NCBI GenBank assembly: GCA_002365025.1
Contig: DEYX01000284.1
Coordinates: forward strand, 1 to 35,313
Source of the DNA: Hungatella sp. UBA3147
Lineage (GTDB): Bacteria; Bacillota; Clostridia; Lachnospirales; Lachnospiraceae
Length of the DNA stretch: 35,313 nt
Direction of reading: 5' to 3'
Below are positions 25,339 to 32,627 of this stretch, one piece after another. Made by a program: the position numbers and the translations under genes. How positions within the stretch are numbered: position 1 is the first letter of the stretch; every line of letters begins with the position of its first letter. Under the pieces are notes generated by a model, which saw only the letters and a list, made by a program, of their open reading frames with translations, was not told where the DNA came from and made no database searches.

Positions 25339-27770
25339 AACGCCCATTATGTCTGATCGCAGGGGGATTTGTACTTGGAGAGACTGCCGCTTTGCTGGTT
25401 TTGACATCCTGGCTTTTTGTTCCGGCTTTTTTAGCTTCCGGAATTGTTCTTTATGGTTATTGGAGAGGCAGAAACCGGCTTTGGGTTCTTTTGCCTCTTC
25501 TTTTTTTATACCTGGGTGCGGCCTGGGCCGGATACGATTGCAAAAGATGGGAGGAAAGGGAAAGAACCATTGAGGAACTTTCCGGTGGTTATGTGGAAGC
25601 AGAGGGAAGAATATCTTCTTTTGAAGAAAAGAATGGATCTCTTCAGATTGTTTTAAAGAAAATTAAGGTATGGAAGCAGGAAACCAGTTATTTTGTTCCA
25701 AGTCTGCTGGTGTCAGTGAAGCTTTTTGGAGAGCCGGGCACAGACACGCCGTTATATCCCCCAGGAACTGGCGATAATAAAGATATAAGTCTGCGTCTGG
25801 GACAGTTTATCAAAGTAAAGGGAGAGGTACAGTCTTTTCAGTCACCAAGGAATCCGGGGGAGTTTGACAGCAAGGGATATTATGAGGGGCTGGGGATTGA
25901 CGGAAGGTTACTTGGAAAGGAGCTGGAGATTCTGGATCTGGGAGAAGATCCTCTCTTTGATGGGATACGCCGGGTCAGGGAATGGGGACGCGCCCTCCTT
26001 TATAAGTATACCTCCAAAGAAGATGCCGGCGTATTAACAGCGGCAGTTTTAGGGGATACGGGCGGGCTTCCGGAAGATATTAAATCTCTATATCAGAAGA
26101 ACGGAATCTCCCATCTTCTTGCAATCAGCGGTATGCACATGTCTTTCCTTGGTCTTTCTTTTTACCGGATTTTAAGGAAAACCGGTCTGGGCCTTGGAAG
26201 TGCAGGTCTGGCAGGAGCTGTCCTGGTTGTTTTGTACGGGATTTTAACAGGCAGCGGTCCTTCGGTGATGAGGGCAGTGATTATGATGTCTGTCGCATTT
26301 CTGGCCTCCTATCTTGGAAGGACTTATGACCTTTTATCCTCCGCTTCCCTGGCGCTGCTGCTTCTGGGTCTTAAGTCACCTCTCCTCCTTACGAATGGAG
26401 GTGTTCAGCTGTCTTTTGGAGCGGTTTATGCCATCGGAGGGGCAAGCCCCATCATTGAAAAATGGCTTGGAAGGAAAAGGTTCCTGTCAAGTGCTATTTC
26501 TACAGGAGTAGCGGTACAAATGGTCACCATGCCAATTACTCTATATCATTTTTATCAGATTCCTTTTTATGGACTGTTTTTAAATCTTCTGCTTATTCCA
26601 TTAATGGATTGGGTGGTTTGTTCCGGAATCGGCATTATCTTTCTTGGAAGCTTCAGTCCCCTTCTTGGGATCGGCGCGGCGGGAACAGGACATTATATTC
26701 TTGCTTTTTATGAATGGATCTGCGGGAGCATAAAAGGACTTCCCGGGTACAGCCTGACCTTTGGCAGACCGGAGGCTGGGCGGCTGGCGGCTTACGGACT
26801 TTTTCTGGTCGCAGGGCTTTACTGCCTGAAAGTCTGGGAGGAGTATGAGGCTATAAGAACCGGTGAGAAAAAGGAAGAAAAAAAGAAAGGGAGTTTCTAT
26901 GGATTAAAAGTTCTTTTCCTGGCAGGGATGTATTGTTTTTGCATTCTGTTTTTTAAGCCTGGTCCTGTGAATGGTCTTGAAGCAGTGTTTCTTGATGTGG
27001 GACAAGGGGATGGCATCCTGCTGCGGGCAGGAAGGTCTGCGGTTTTAGTGGATGGAGGAAGCTCTTCTAAAAAAACTCTGGGCAAATATTCCCTGGAGCC
27101 TTGTTTAAAAAGTATGGGAATACCTGTGATTCATTATGCATTTATCAGCCATGGGGATCAGGATCATTTAAGCGGTGTCGCCTATCTTTTGGAAAACAGT
27201 GAAGATATAAGAATTGAAAATCTCATGCTTCCCTATCATGGAAGAGAGGATGATGCAATAAAGAAGCTGGAAGAACTTGCAATGCGGCGGGGGACCAAAG
27301 TGATGTATGTGGCAGGAGGAGATGGGGTTTTGGTCGGGGACCTTTGCATTACCTGCCTGTATCCAGGAAAAGAAGACAGGCCGGAAACCACCAATGAGGA
27401 GTCAGAAGTATTAAAAATGGACTATGGAAGCTGCCGCATGCTGTTTACAGGAGACATGGAGGAAAGAGGAGAAGAAGAACTTCTTGAAAGGCCTGGGGAA
27501 AGGCAGCTGCTGGCAGAAGTGAATGTGTTAAAGGTGGCTCATCATGGTTCGAAATATTCTTCCGGGGAGGCATTCCTTGACGCGATAAAGCCCCGGTGGG
27601 CTGTGGTGTCTTATGGGGTGGGTAATTCTTATGGACATCCTCATCAGGAGGTTTTGGACCGCTTAAAAGAGAGAGGAACTGAGGTTTTCAAAACAGGAGA
27701 AGGAGGAGCCATTATGATGTGGACCGATGGGGAGAAGATCCGTTTTGAAAGTTTCGTTGACGGAGAGTAG
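25335..27770 (+). CDS. comEC: ComEC/Rec2 DNA-uptake channel with metallo-hydrolase domain
   Basis: Probably 811 residues, counted from an ATA codon at 25335. It has an N-terminal DUF4131-like region, the multi-spanning Competence domain (LLAISGMHMSFLGLSFYRIL near 260) and a C-terminal beta-lactamase-fold domain with LDVGQGDGILLR near 554, HGDQDHLSG near 606 and LKVAHHGSKYSS. It takes in single-stranded DNA. No ATG, GTG or TTG exists upstream of TTG 25392 in this frame, which opens at 25317. Starting at the TTG would drop 19 residues (KRPLCLIAGGFVLGETAAL) that look like a normal ComEC N-terminus. The ATA has GGAGG 9 bases upstream and overlaps the GerMN stop as ATAA. Confidence 0.92.
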   Translation: MKRPLCLIAGGFVLGETAALLVLTSWLFVPAFLASGIVLYGYWRGRNRLWVLLPLLFLYLGAAWAGYDCKRWEERERTIEELSGGYVEAEGRISSFEEKNGSLQIVLKKIKVWKQETSYFVPSLLVSVKLFGEPGTDTPLYPPGTGDNKDISLRLGQFIKVKGEVQSFQSPRNPGEFDSKGYYEGLGIDGRLLGKELEILDLGEDPLFDGIRRVREWGRALLYKYTSKEDAGVLTAAVLGDTGGLPEDIKSLYQKNGISHLLAISGMHMSFLGLSFYRILRKTGLGLGSAGLAGAVLVVLYGILTGSGPSVMRAVIMMSVAFLASYLGRTYDLLSSASLALLLLGLKSPLLLTNGGVQLSFGAVYAIGGASPIIEKWLGRKRFLSSAISTGVAVQMVTMPITLYHFYQIPFYGLFLNLLLIPLMDWVVCSGIGIIFLGSFSPLLGIGAAGTGHYILAFYEWICGSIKGLPGYSLTFGRPEAGRLAAYGLFLVAGLYCLKVWEEYEAIRTGEKKEEKKKGSFYGLKVLFLAGMYCFCILFFKPGPVNGLEAVFLDVGQGDGILLRAGRSAVLVDGGSSSKKTLGKYSLEPCLKSMGIPVIHYAFISHGDQDHLSGVAYLLENSEDIRIENLMLPYHGREDDAIKKLEELAMRRGTKVMYVAGGDGVLVGDLCITCLYPGKEDRPETTNEESEVLKMDYGSCRMLFTGDMEERGEEELLERPGERQLLAEVNVLKVAHHGSKYSSGEAFLDAIKPRWAVVSYGVGNSYGHPHQEVLDRLKERGTEVFKTGEGGAIMMWTDGEKIRFESFVDGE

Positions 27771-27825
27771 TTCTCCCGTTATAATTAGAGAGGATAAAAA
27801 AGTCATGCCAAAGAGGGAGGAAACC

Positions 27826-28797
27826 ATGCAGACGCTGACTCAGGATATAAAAAATAACAGCTTCAAGCCGGTCTATCTTCTATATGGAGAAGAAGCCTTT
27901 TTGAGGAACAGCTATAAAAATCAAATGAAGGCAGCCATTACGGCAGGCGATACCATGAACTTTAATCAGTTTGAGGGAAAAGGGATTGATGTGCGGGAAG
28001 TCATCAGCCTTGCGGATACCATGCCTTTTTTCGCAAAAAAACGTCTGATCCTGGTAGAGAACAGCGGGTTTTTTAAATCGGCTTCCGATGAAATCGTATC
28101 GTATCTGTCCCAGATGCCGGATACCACCTGCCTGATCTTTGTGGAATCAGAGATAGATAAGCGAAGCAAACTGTTTAAAAAAGTGAAGGAACTGGGATAT
28201 GCGGCTGAAATGGAACGTCAGGATACGGCCCAGCTTGCCAGATGGGCGGGGACTCTGCTTTCCAGGGAAGGAAAGAAGATCACGGGACGTACCATGGAAC
28301 TGTTTCTTCACATGGCCGGAGATGATATGGAAAATATCCGTATGGAACTGGAGAAGCTCATAAGCTATACTCTGGGAAGAGAGGTTATAACGGATGAGGA
28401 TGTGGAAATCATCTGTACAGTCCGGACAACCAATAAAATTTTTGAAATGGTGGCAGCTATCGTAAACAGGGAAACAAAAAAGGCCATGGACCTTTATGAG
28501 GACCTGCTCACTTTAAAAGAACCTCCCATGAGGATCCTGTTTCTGATTGCCAGACAGTTTAATCAGATTCTGCAGGCAAAGGAGCTGATGGGGAAGGGAA
28601 TGGATAAAGGCGGCATTGCTTCAAAGCTTAAGATCCCTCCTTTTGCAGCAGGTAAGATCATGCCTCAGGCAAGGACTTTTTCTAAAGACCAGATTCTGTC
28701 TTATGTAAACTTGTGCGTGGAAACAGAAGAAGCAGTTAAGACCGGGAGGTTAAATGACCGAATGGCTGTGGAGTTACTGCTGACACAAAAATATTAG
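27826..28797 (+). CDS. holA: DNA polymerase III delta subunit
   Basis: 323 residues from the ATG at 27826, chosen because GGGAGG lies 5 bases upstream and the protein then begins MQTLTQDIKNNSFKPVYLLYGEE, the standard HolA N-terminus. The delta subunit opens the sliding clamp as part of the clamp loader. The family features are LYGEEAFLR, DTMPFFAKKRLILVEN and TCLIFVESEIDKRSKLFKKV, with a helical C-terminal collar. It usually follows comEC in Firmicutes, as here (55 bases downstream). Confidence 0.93.
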   Translation: MQTLTQDIKNNSFKPVYLLYGEEAFLRNSYKNQMKAAITAGDTMNFNQFEGKGIDVREVISLADTMPFFAKKRLILVENSGFFKSASDEIVSYLSQMPDTTCLIFVESEIDKRSKLFKKVKELGYAAEMERQDTAQLARWAGTLLSREGKKITGRTMELFLHMAGDDMENIRMELEKLISYTLGREVITDEDVEIICTVRTTNKIFEMVAAIVNRETKKAMDLYEDLLTLKEPPMRILFLIARQFNQILQAKELMGKGMDKGGIASKLKIPPFAAGKIMPQARTFSKDQILSYVNLCVETEEAVKTGRLNDRMAVELLLTQKY

Positions 28798-28852
28798 GGG
28801 TTAACGATTAAATCGGTAAAACTTGGTTATTTTATTTGGAAAGGAGGTCAGG

Positions 28853-30058
28853 ATGGAAGAATTGTTGAAAAAAAAGCAGATAAGGGTATTTTTATCAAGG
28901 CTGCTGCTTGCTATGCTGGTTATTATATTTTATAAAATTGTTATGAATGTTTCAGATGTGATGGTTTGGCTTAAATCATCTACAAAGGTACTTATTCCCT
29001 TCTTTTATGGATTTGTCATAGCATATCTGCTGAATATCCCATGTTCTGTGCTGGAACGACGCTTAAACAGGCTTAAATCCAGTCCGTTTCAAAAGAGGTC
29101 CAGGGGAATCAGTGTTTTTATTATTTATGCTTTATTTATCTCTGTTGTTGTTCTGGTTATTAACAAGGGAATTCCCCTGCTTCAGAGAAGCATATTGGAT
29201 TTTATAATAAATTTCAATACTTATTATAATAACGCCATAACGGCTATTGAACAACTACCGTTAGAAAAGATTGGCTTATCGGATAAGCTGGGAGAGATTT
29301 TGCCGCCCCAGACTGCCTGGAAAAATGTGTTGGAGAGAATTGGCCTGAAGGAAGTAATGGGCTCACTAAATGCTGTCTTGGGAGTCACTTCTCATATTTT
29401 TAGCGGATTTATTACAATTGTATCTTCCGTGTATTTTCTTCTGGAAACTCATAATGTTAAATTTCAGATGAAGCGGCTCATGGATTTGTTTCTTCAAGAA
29501 AAAACCAGAAATGCAGCTTTAAGGTACGGAACCATTATCAATGACAGCTTTAAAAAGTTTATTGTCTGCCAGCTTTTAGATTCCCTGATTTTATGTACGA
29601 TTACCACCATTGAATTTACCATACTTGGTTCCAGGTATTCGCTGGCACTTGGGGTCATGCTGGGGATCTGCAATATTATCCCTTACTTTGGCTCAATTTT
29701 TGGCTCCATTGGCGTTGTGATTATCATTGCGTGTACGAGCGGAATCAATACAGGGGCAATTGCCGGCCTGGTTTTACTTGTTACTCAGCAGATCGATGGA
29801 AATGTGATACAGCCAAAGCTTATGGGAACCTCATTTTCCTTAAGCCCGGCTTTGATTGTTATAGGAATCACTGTGGGCGGTGCAATTGCCGGGATATGGG
29901 GAATGGTTCTGGCAGTACCCGTGGTTCATATATTAAAGATTATTGCCGGGGATGTCATTGCGGCAAGGGAGAAAAAGGTTCGGGAAGCTCATGCAGAGCC
30001 GGTCCCAGTCAATGTAGCCCCTTCCCCGGATGATGTCTCTTCCGGTCATAAGGAATAG
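28853..30058 (+). CDS. AI-2E family transporter (TqsA/YdiK-like membrane protein)
   Basis: 401 residues from the ATG at 28853, which follows AAAGGAGGTC; an in-frame start at 28823 lies upstream of this site and is rejected. About seven to eight membrane segments: the first near 18-36, the second near 47-68, then others through the C-terminal half, with the family motif IPYFGSIFGSIG near 283 and QQIDGNVIQPKLMG near 313. Members export small molecules or ions; some are linked to autoinducer-2 and others are Na/H antiporters, so the substrate is uncertain. This is the last gene of the core region before the tail-particle locus. Confidence 0.9.
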   Translation: MEELLKKKQIRVFLSRLLLAMLVIIFYKIVMNVSDVMVWLKSSTKVLIPFFYGFVIAYLLNIPCSVLERRLNRLKSSPFQKRSRGISVFIIYALFISVVVLVINKGIPLLQRSILDFIINFNTYYNNAITAIEQLPLEKIGLSDKLGEILPPQTAWKNVLERIGLKEVMGSLNAVLGVTSHIFSGFITIVSSVYFLLETHNVKFQMKRLMDLFLQEKTRNAALRYGTIINDSFKKFIVCQLLDSLILCTITTIEFTILGSRYSLALGVMLGICNIIPYFGSIFGSIGVVIIIACTSGINTGAIAGLVLLVTQQIDGNVIQPKLMGTSFSLSPALIVIGITVGGAIAGIWGMVLAVPVVHILKIIAGDVIAAREKKVREAHAEPVPVNVAPSPDDVSSGHKE

Positions 30059-30070
30059 ATTTAACTGAGA

Positions 30071-30095
30071 GAACAGTTCTTAGGAACCTGTTTTT
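30071..30095 (+). terminator. Weak intrinsic terminator after the AI-2E gene
   Basis: AACAGTTC (30072-30079) pairs with GAACCTGTT (30084-30092) with one bulged C, and runs into TTTC. Confidence 0.55.
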
Positions 30096-30108
30096 CTGCT
30101 TGAGGCAT

Positions 30109-30168
30109 AAGAAAGGAGTGTTGCTTCCATAGCTGATTGTTCGCCTATGGAAGCAGCACTCCTTTCTT
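30109..30168. terminator. Long 24-bp inverted repeat, probable bidirectional terminator
   Basis: The arms 30109-30132 and 30145-30168 are reverse complements over 24 bases with a single G-U position, separated by a 12-base loop. Purine-rich AAGAAAGG on the left and CCTTTCTT on the right flank the stem. It lies between the convergent AI-2E and small leftward gene. It marks the junction between core genes and the tail-particle locus. Confidence 0.75.
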
Positions 30169-30215
30169 TATGGACCGGGTATTACGGAATCCCACTTTTA
30201 TCGCAGCTACTTTCA

Positions 30216-30398
30216 TCAGTTGGTGTCCTCTTCTTCATCGTTATCACAACAGAGGTCCTGAAAGGCTGAAATGGTACTCAGTGTATCACCAAGCTGTGAA
30301 AATATGGAACTTATCAAAGCAATTTCATCAGCAGACCGGCCCTCGGCGATACGGCAGGCCATGGTAGATATAAGAATAACAAGTTCGCAGGGTTGCAT
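30216..30398 (-). CDS. Small conserved protein, DUF6774-like
   Basis: 60 residues: a hydrophobic/helical stretch CELVILISTMACRIAEGRSADEIALISSIFSQLGDTLSTIS, then a Cys pair and an acidic tail (DNDEEEDTN). This pattern fits the small DUF6774-type proteins common in Lachnospiraceae, from memory and not checked. Its function is unknown. A strong AGAGGTGATC site lies just before the ATG, which supports real translation. It reads leftward behind the ImmA-like gene, but 60 bases away, so it may or may not belong to the regulatory transcript. Confidence 0.75.
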   Translation of the reverse strand: MQPCELVILISTMACRIAEGRSADEIALISSIFSQLGDTLSTISAFQDLCCDNDEEEDTN

Positions 30399-30458
30399 AA
30401 ATAGATCACCTCTGAATAGTATATGTGGCAGAGGGGCATCGGCAAGACATAAAATATC

Positions 30459-30911
30459 TTACACTATTTTATAGATGTTAAAAGGTTCAAATAGTATCAG
30501 ATAATTGTCTTTTTGCAGTCCTTTTCCGTATATTGTCTGATAGCAGTGAATGGCATCCAGCAAAAACTCTTCCGTTACATCCAGATGTTCCGCAATTTCG
30601 TACCCATTCCGGCATCCGGCTTCTTTTGCCGCCACTAGTTTATCAAGGGTTATCATTTTATTGTAGGCCCAAAGCCTTGCAGTACGCTCCTGTTTCTGAT
30701 TGGACACAACGGACTGGTCCAGAATATCGCCGGTGGTGGTATGGTAATGTCCCAGCTCTTCCGCCAGAACGCAAGCCTTCTGACAATCTGTCATATCCTG
30801 GCGGATCAATATCTGGGTGCCTTTAATCCTACCGTCATTGGCTATCAGCGGCCGTTCCTTTATGATGATTCCATGGGAATCCGCTTCTTCTAATAAAGAT
30901 TCATAGTTCAA
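30459..30911 (-). CDS. ImmA/IrrE-family metallopeptidase-like protein
   Basis: 150 residues from a TTG at 30911, chosen because GAGGTGAT lies at the right distance and the protein then begins MNYESLLEEADSHGIIIKE, the usual ImmA-type N-terminus; a GTG at 30920 overlaps that ribosome binding site. The core is CVLAEELGHYHTTTGDI, where the HExxH zinc motif reads EELGH, with Glu in place of the first His. Family members such as Bacillus ImmA cleave a paired XRE repressor to release a mobile element. Here it is encoded 25 bases after the repressor, the classic ImmR-ImmA order. A C-terminal helical half follows (YEIAEHLDVTEEFLLDAI). Confidence 0.87.
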   Translation of the reverse strand: MNYESLLEEADSHGIIIKERPLIANDGRIKGTQILIRQDMTDCQKACVLAEELGHYHTTTGDILDQSVVSNQKQERTARLWAYNKMITLDKLVAAKEAGCRNGYEIAEHLDVTEEFLLDAIHCYQTIYGKGLQKDNYLILFEPFNIYKIV

Positions 30912-30936
30912 ATAAATCACCTCAATGAGTTATCTT

Positions 30937-31419
30937 TTATTCATTAAAAAAGGCATCATCGTGCTTTTTCATTTCCTCTGTCACCTCAATGTCGGTCCGT
31001 TCATGGGCTGCTACCGGTTCCAGGTAGGTTCTGCTGCCAGTATTAAAGATATTAACCGGGCTTTGGCTTTTTACGTATTCGGGGATATGAACCATTTCTC
31101 TGACACGTTTTAGGGCTTCTTTCTGCCCTTTCTCATTTAAACGGTGAAAATTCTCAATCATTTCTCCGGCATATTCCCCGAAACGTCCGCTGATATAGTC
31201 AAAAGCGGAAGCAGTATCGCTTTCCCAACCCATGAGATAGGCTGGGGTTGTCCTCAAAGCATTGGCAATTGCTATAATCTTAGACTGGGGAAGCCCTCTT
31301 CCGTCTACCTCGATTTTATTAATGGAAGAACGGGATTTATAGCCAGCTTTCAGCGCCAGTTCTTCCTGTGAGATTCCAAGCTCTTCCCGTCTCCTTTTAA
31401 TAATCTGTCCTATTTCCAC
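30937..31419 (-). CDS. XRE-family repressor (cI/ImmR-like)
   Basis: 160 residues from a GTG at 31419, preceded by the near-perfect GGAGGTGATCC. An N-terminal HTH (residues 1-65) reads IIKRRREELGISQEELALKAGYKSRSSINKIE. The rest is a helical linker and tail without a LexA-type S24 peptidase, so it cannot cleave itself in the RecA-dependent way. Inactivation is therefore expected to come from the ImmA-like protein encoded next. It is transcribed away from the tail genes from the divergent control region and probably represses both promoters there. Confidence 0.9.
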   Translation of the reverse strand: MEIGQIIKRRREELGISQEELALKAGYKSRSSINKIEVDGRGLPQSKIIAIANALRTTPAYLMGWESDTASAFDYISGRFGEYAGEMIENFHRLNEKGQKEALKRVREMVHIPEYVKSQSPVNIFNTGSRTYLEPVAAHERTDIEVTEEMKKHDDAFFNE

Positions 31420-31439
31420 AGGATCACCTCCATAGTGGT

Positions 31440-31468
31440 ATTATATCACGGTGTAGAATAATATTCAA
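31440..31468 (-). promoter_or_regulatory. Leftward promoter of the repressor operon
   Basis: On the minus strand, TTGAAT (31468-31463), a 17-base spacer and a consensus TATAAT (31445-31440) sit about 20 bases before the GTG start. A 19-bp operator-like dyad (31452-31470) covers its -35 and spacer. Confidence 0.8.
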
Positions 31469-31470
31469 CA
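31452..31470. promoter_or_regulatory. Operator-like dyad O1 (over the leftward promoter)
   Basis: TGTAGAA-TAATA-TTCAACA: 7-bp half sites and a 5-base spacer, one mismatch from a perfect palindrome. Same geometry as the dyads at 31485, 31522 and 31768. Position suggests autoregulation of the repressor. Confidence 0.65.
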
Positions 31471-31484
31471 AAATTGCGAAAGGT

Positions 31485-31503
31485 TGTTGACAAATATAGT
31501 ACA
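31485..31503. promoter_or_regulatory. Operator-like dyad O2 (over the rightward -35)
   Basis: TGTTGAC-AAATA-TAGTACA matches TGTAGAC-N5-GACTACA at 11 of 14 half-site bases. It overlaps the rightward TTGACA, so binding here would block the tail operon promoter. It is the weakest match of the set. Confidence 0.45.
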
Positions 31504-31515
31504 TGGGAGTATGAT
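31487..31515 (+). promoter_or_regulatory. Rightward promoter of the Cro-like gene and tail operon
   Basis: A consensus TTGACA (31487-31492), 17-base spacer and TATGAT (31510-31515). Transcription should start near 31522. This is the strongest candidate start for the whole contractile-tail operon, as no later promoter was found. Confidence 0.85.
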
Positions 31516-31521
31516 AATGAA

Positions 31522-31540
31522 TGTAGACAGTATGACTACA
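31522..31540. promoter_or_regulatory. Operator-like dyad O3 (at the rightward start site)
   Basis: TGTAGAC-AGTAT-GACTACA, placed at the expected transcription start. Identical half sites recur at 31768-31786. Confidence 0.7.
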
Positions 31541-31558
31541 ACAAGAGGGGGGAGAAAT

Positions 31559-31777
31559 ATGACAGATACGGTTCGGATAAATAATGAAATCAAAAAGTCT
31601 GGACTGAAAAAGAGATGGATAGCAGCAGAACTTGGTCTGTCCAGCTATGGATTTTTGCGGAAAATAAACAATGAAAATCAGTTTAAAGCGGAAGAGATCA
31701 AGGAGTTGTGCCGGTTGCTTAAGATTACGTCGTTAAGGAAGAAGGATGAAATTTTTTTTGCTGATAATGTAGACTAA
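31559..31777 (+). CDS. Small Cro-like HTH protein
   Basis: 72 residues from the ATG at 31559, which follows GGGGGGAG. Earlier in-frame starts lie upstream of the transcript start or, for the ATG at 31532, inside the operator with no ribosome binding site. The protein has an HTH fold: EIKKSGLKKRWIAAELGLSSYGFLRKINN, then KAEEIKELCRLLKI. It faces the larger XRE repressor across the control region, the usual place of Cro in temperate phages. It probably binds the same 19-bp sites and is the first gene of the rightward operon. Its stop codon lies inside the fourth dyad. Confidence 0.82.
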   Translation: MTDTVRINNEIKKSGLKKRWIAAELGLSSYGFLRKINNENQFKAEEIKELCRLLKITSLRKKDEIFFADNVD

Positions 31778-31786
31778 ATGACTACA
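31768..31786. promoter_or_regulatory. Operator-like dyad O4 (end of the Cro-like gene)
   Basis: TGTAGAC-TAAAT-GACTACA: half sites identical to those at 31522-31540, about 246 bases downstream. It overlaps the TAA of the Cro-like gene. It could act as a roadblock or looping site. Confidence 0.65.
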
Positions 31787-31812
31787 AAAGGCGGTGAGGA
31801 AAGGAGAAATTG

Positions 31813-31890
31813 ATGAGAATGAAGGGCTTGGATATGGTGAGAAGTCCCACAATGAAAGAAGGAATAAAGTATATCAGGAGGATGAAATGA
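31813..31890 (+). CDS. Possible 25-residue leader peptide
   Basis: A short frame, MRMKGLDMVRSPTMKEGIKYIRRMK, begins at an ATG with AAGGAG 7 bases upstream. It ends in TGA that overlaps the next gene's ATG as ATGA. The peptide is basic and matches nothing I know. The good ribosome binding site and exact overlap suggest translational coupling to the next gene, but a frame this short can arise by chance. Confidence 0.4.
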   Translation: MRMKGLDMVRSPTMKEGIKYIRRMK

Positions 31891-32387
31891 CAATCAACGA
31901 ACTGCAGGATCATTTGATTAAAGAGATTGAATACCTGACAAGGGATATGTACATAACCGATTCGCAAGGGGAACATACAGGGCTTACAGGATATCCCCAA
32001 TCAGCAGATAACTCAGCTTTATCAGGAAGAGAAGCTGCTGATACGGAGGCTGGATTACAACAAGGCGAAATACACCTTCCCTACTTCGTGGTTAGGGTGG
32101 ACAAGGTGGAATACAGAAAAAAAGAAGCAGAAAATGCAAATCTGGTACACATTTTTGTAGAAGTCAATATTTGCGAAACTGATGCTGATAGAAGCGGATT
32201 TTATACGCTGGCAGCTGTTCTGGAAAAAGTCATAGGGCGTTTCCAGACGGATTTGCTTTTGGGACCTTTCTGGTGTGAGCGTGGGATGGCTGCAATCTTT
32301 CATAAGGAAAATGAGTTTCCGTATTGCAGGGGAGAGCTTGAAATGTTCTGGAATCTTCCAGATATCAGGATAGGAGATATTTCATGA
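31887..32387 (+). CDS. Probable tail terminator/completion protein
   Basis: 166 residues from the ATG at 31887, which has AGGAGG 5 bases upstream; the frame is open for 31 more codons before it but without a ribosome binding site. The protein is mixed alpha/beta. The N-terminus is MTINELQDHLIKEIEYLTRD, and the C-terminal half has VHIFVEVNICETDADRSGFY and MFWNLPDI. In contractile-tail modules such as Bacillus PBSX, the gene two places before the sheath encodes a tail-terminator-like protein, which this matches in size and position. The assignment is mostly from context. Its stop overlaps the next start (ATGA). Confidence 0.6.
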   Translation: MTINELQDHLIKEIEYLTRDMYITDSQGEHTGLTGYPQSADNSALSGREAADTEAGLQQGEIHLPYFVVRVDKVEYRKKEAENANLVHIFVEVNICETDADRSGFYTLAAVLEKVIGRFQTDLLLGPFWCERGMAAIFHKENEFPYCRGELEMFWNLPDIRIGDIS

Positions 32388-32626
32388 AGAATAAAAGTTC
32401 TGTAATATATCTGGGTCCTTCTCTGGAACATATTGTTCAGGAAGGATGTGTATTTCGGGATGGGTATCCACAGAAACTGGAGGAGTTAATGAAGGAGCAT
32501 CCATTTCTGGAAGAATTATTGGTGCCAGTCGATTTGCTGGCTGAAACAAAAAAAGCAATCCGGAATCCAGAGAGCAGCATGAGAATGTTGTACCGGAAAG
32601 CAGAAAAAATCAGGAGGAAAGAATAA
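32384..32626 (+). CDS. Small conserved protein upstream of tail sheath
   Basis: 80 residues, MKNKSSVIYLGPSLEHIVQE, then a helical stretch LEELMKEHPFLEELLVPVDLLAETKKAI and a basic end. Short proteins of this type, with YxGPS and VPVxxLAE motifs, are often encoded just before the sheath in Mu/PBSX-like tail modules (compare XkzB/YqzN in position). No function is established. It overlaps the preceding gene by ATGA and ends 1 base before the sheath start, so the three are tightly coupled. Confidence 0.75.
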   Translation: MKNKSSVIYLGPSLEHIVQEGCVFRDGYPQKLEELMKEHPFLEELLVPVDLLAETKKAIRNPESSMRMLYRKAEKIRRKE

Positions 32627-32627
32627 T

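Noticed and set aside
25349..25573. 74-residue frame starting with ATG near the comEC start
   Set aside because: It starts with an ATG but runs out of frame with comEC and encodes no ComEC-like sequence; it is a shadow and cannot supply the missing start.
30399..30458. Promoter for the small leftward gene (TTGCCG, 16 bases, TATACT)
   Set aside because: The expected start site would fall inside the ribosome binding site, so a working leader is unlikely.
31484..31558. Longer N-terminus for the Cro-like protein
   Set aside because: The extra codons lie over the -35, -10 and start-site region, so they are not, or only partly, on the transcript.
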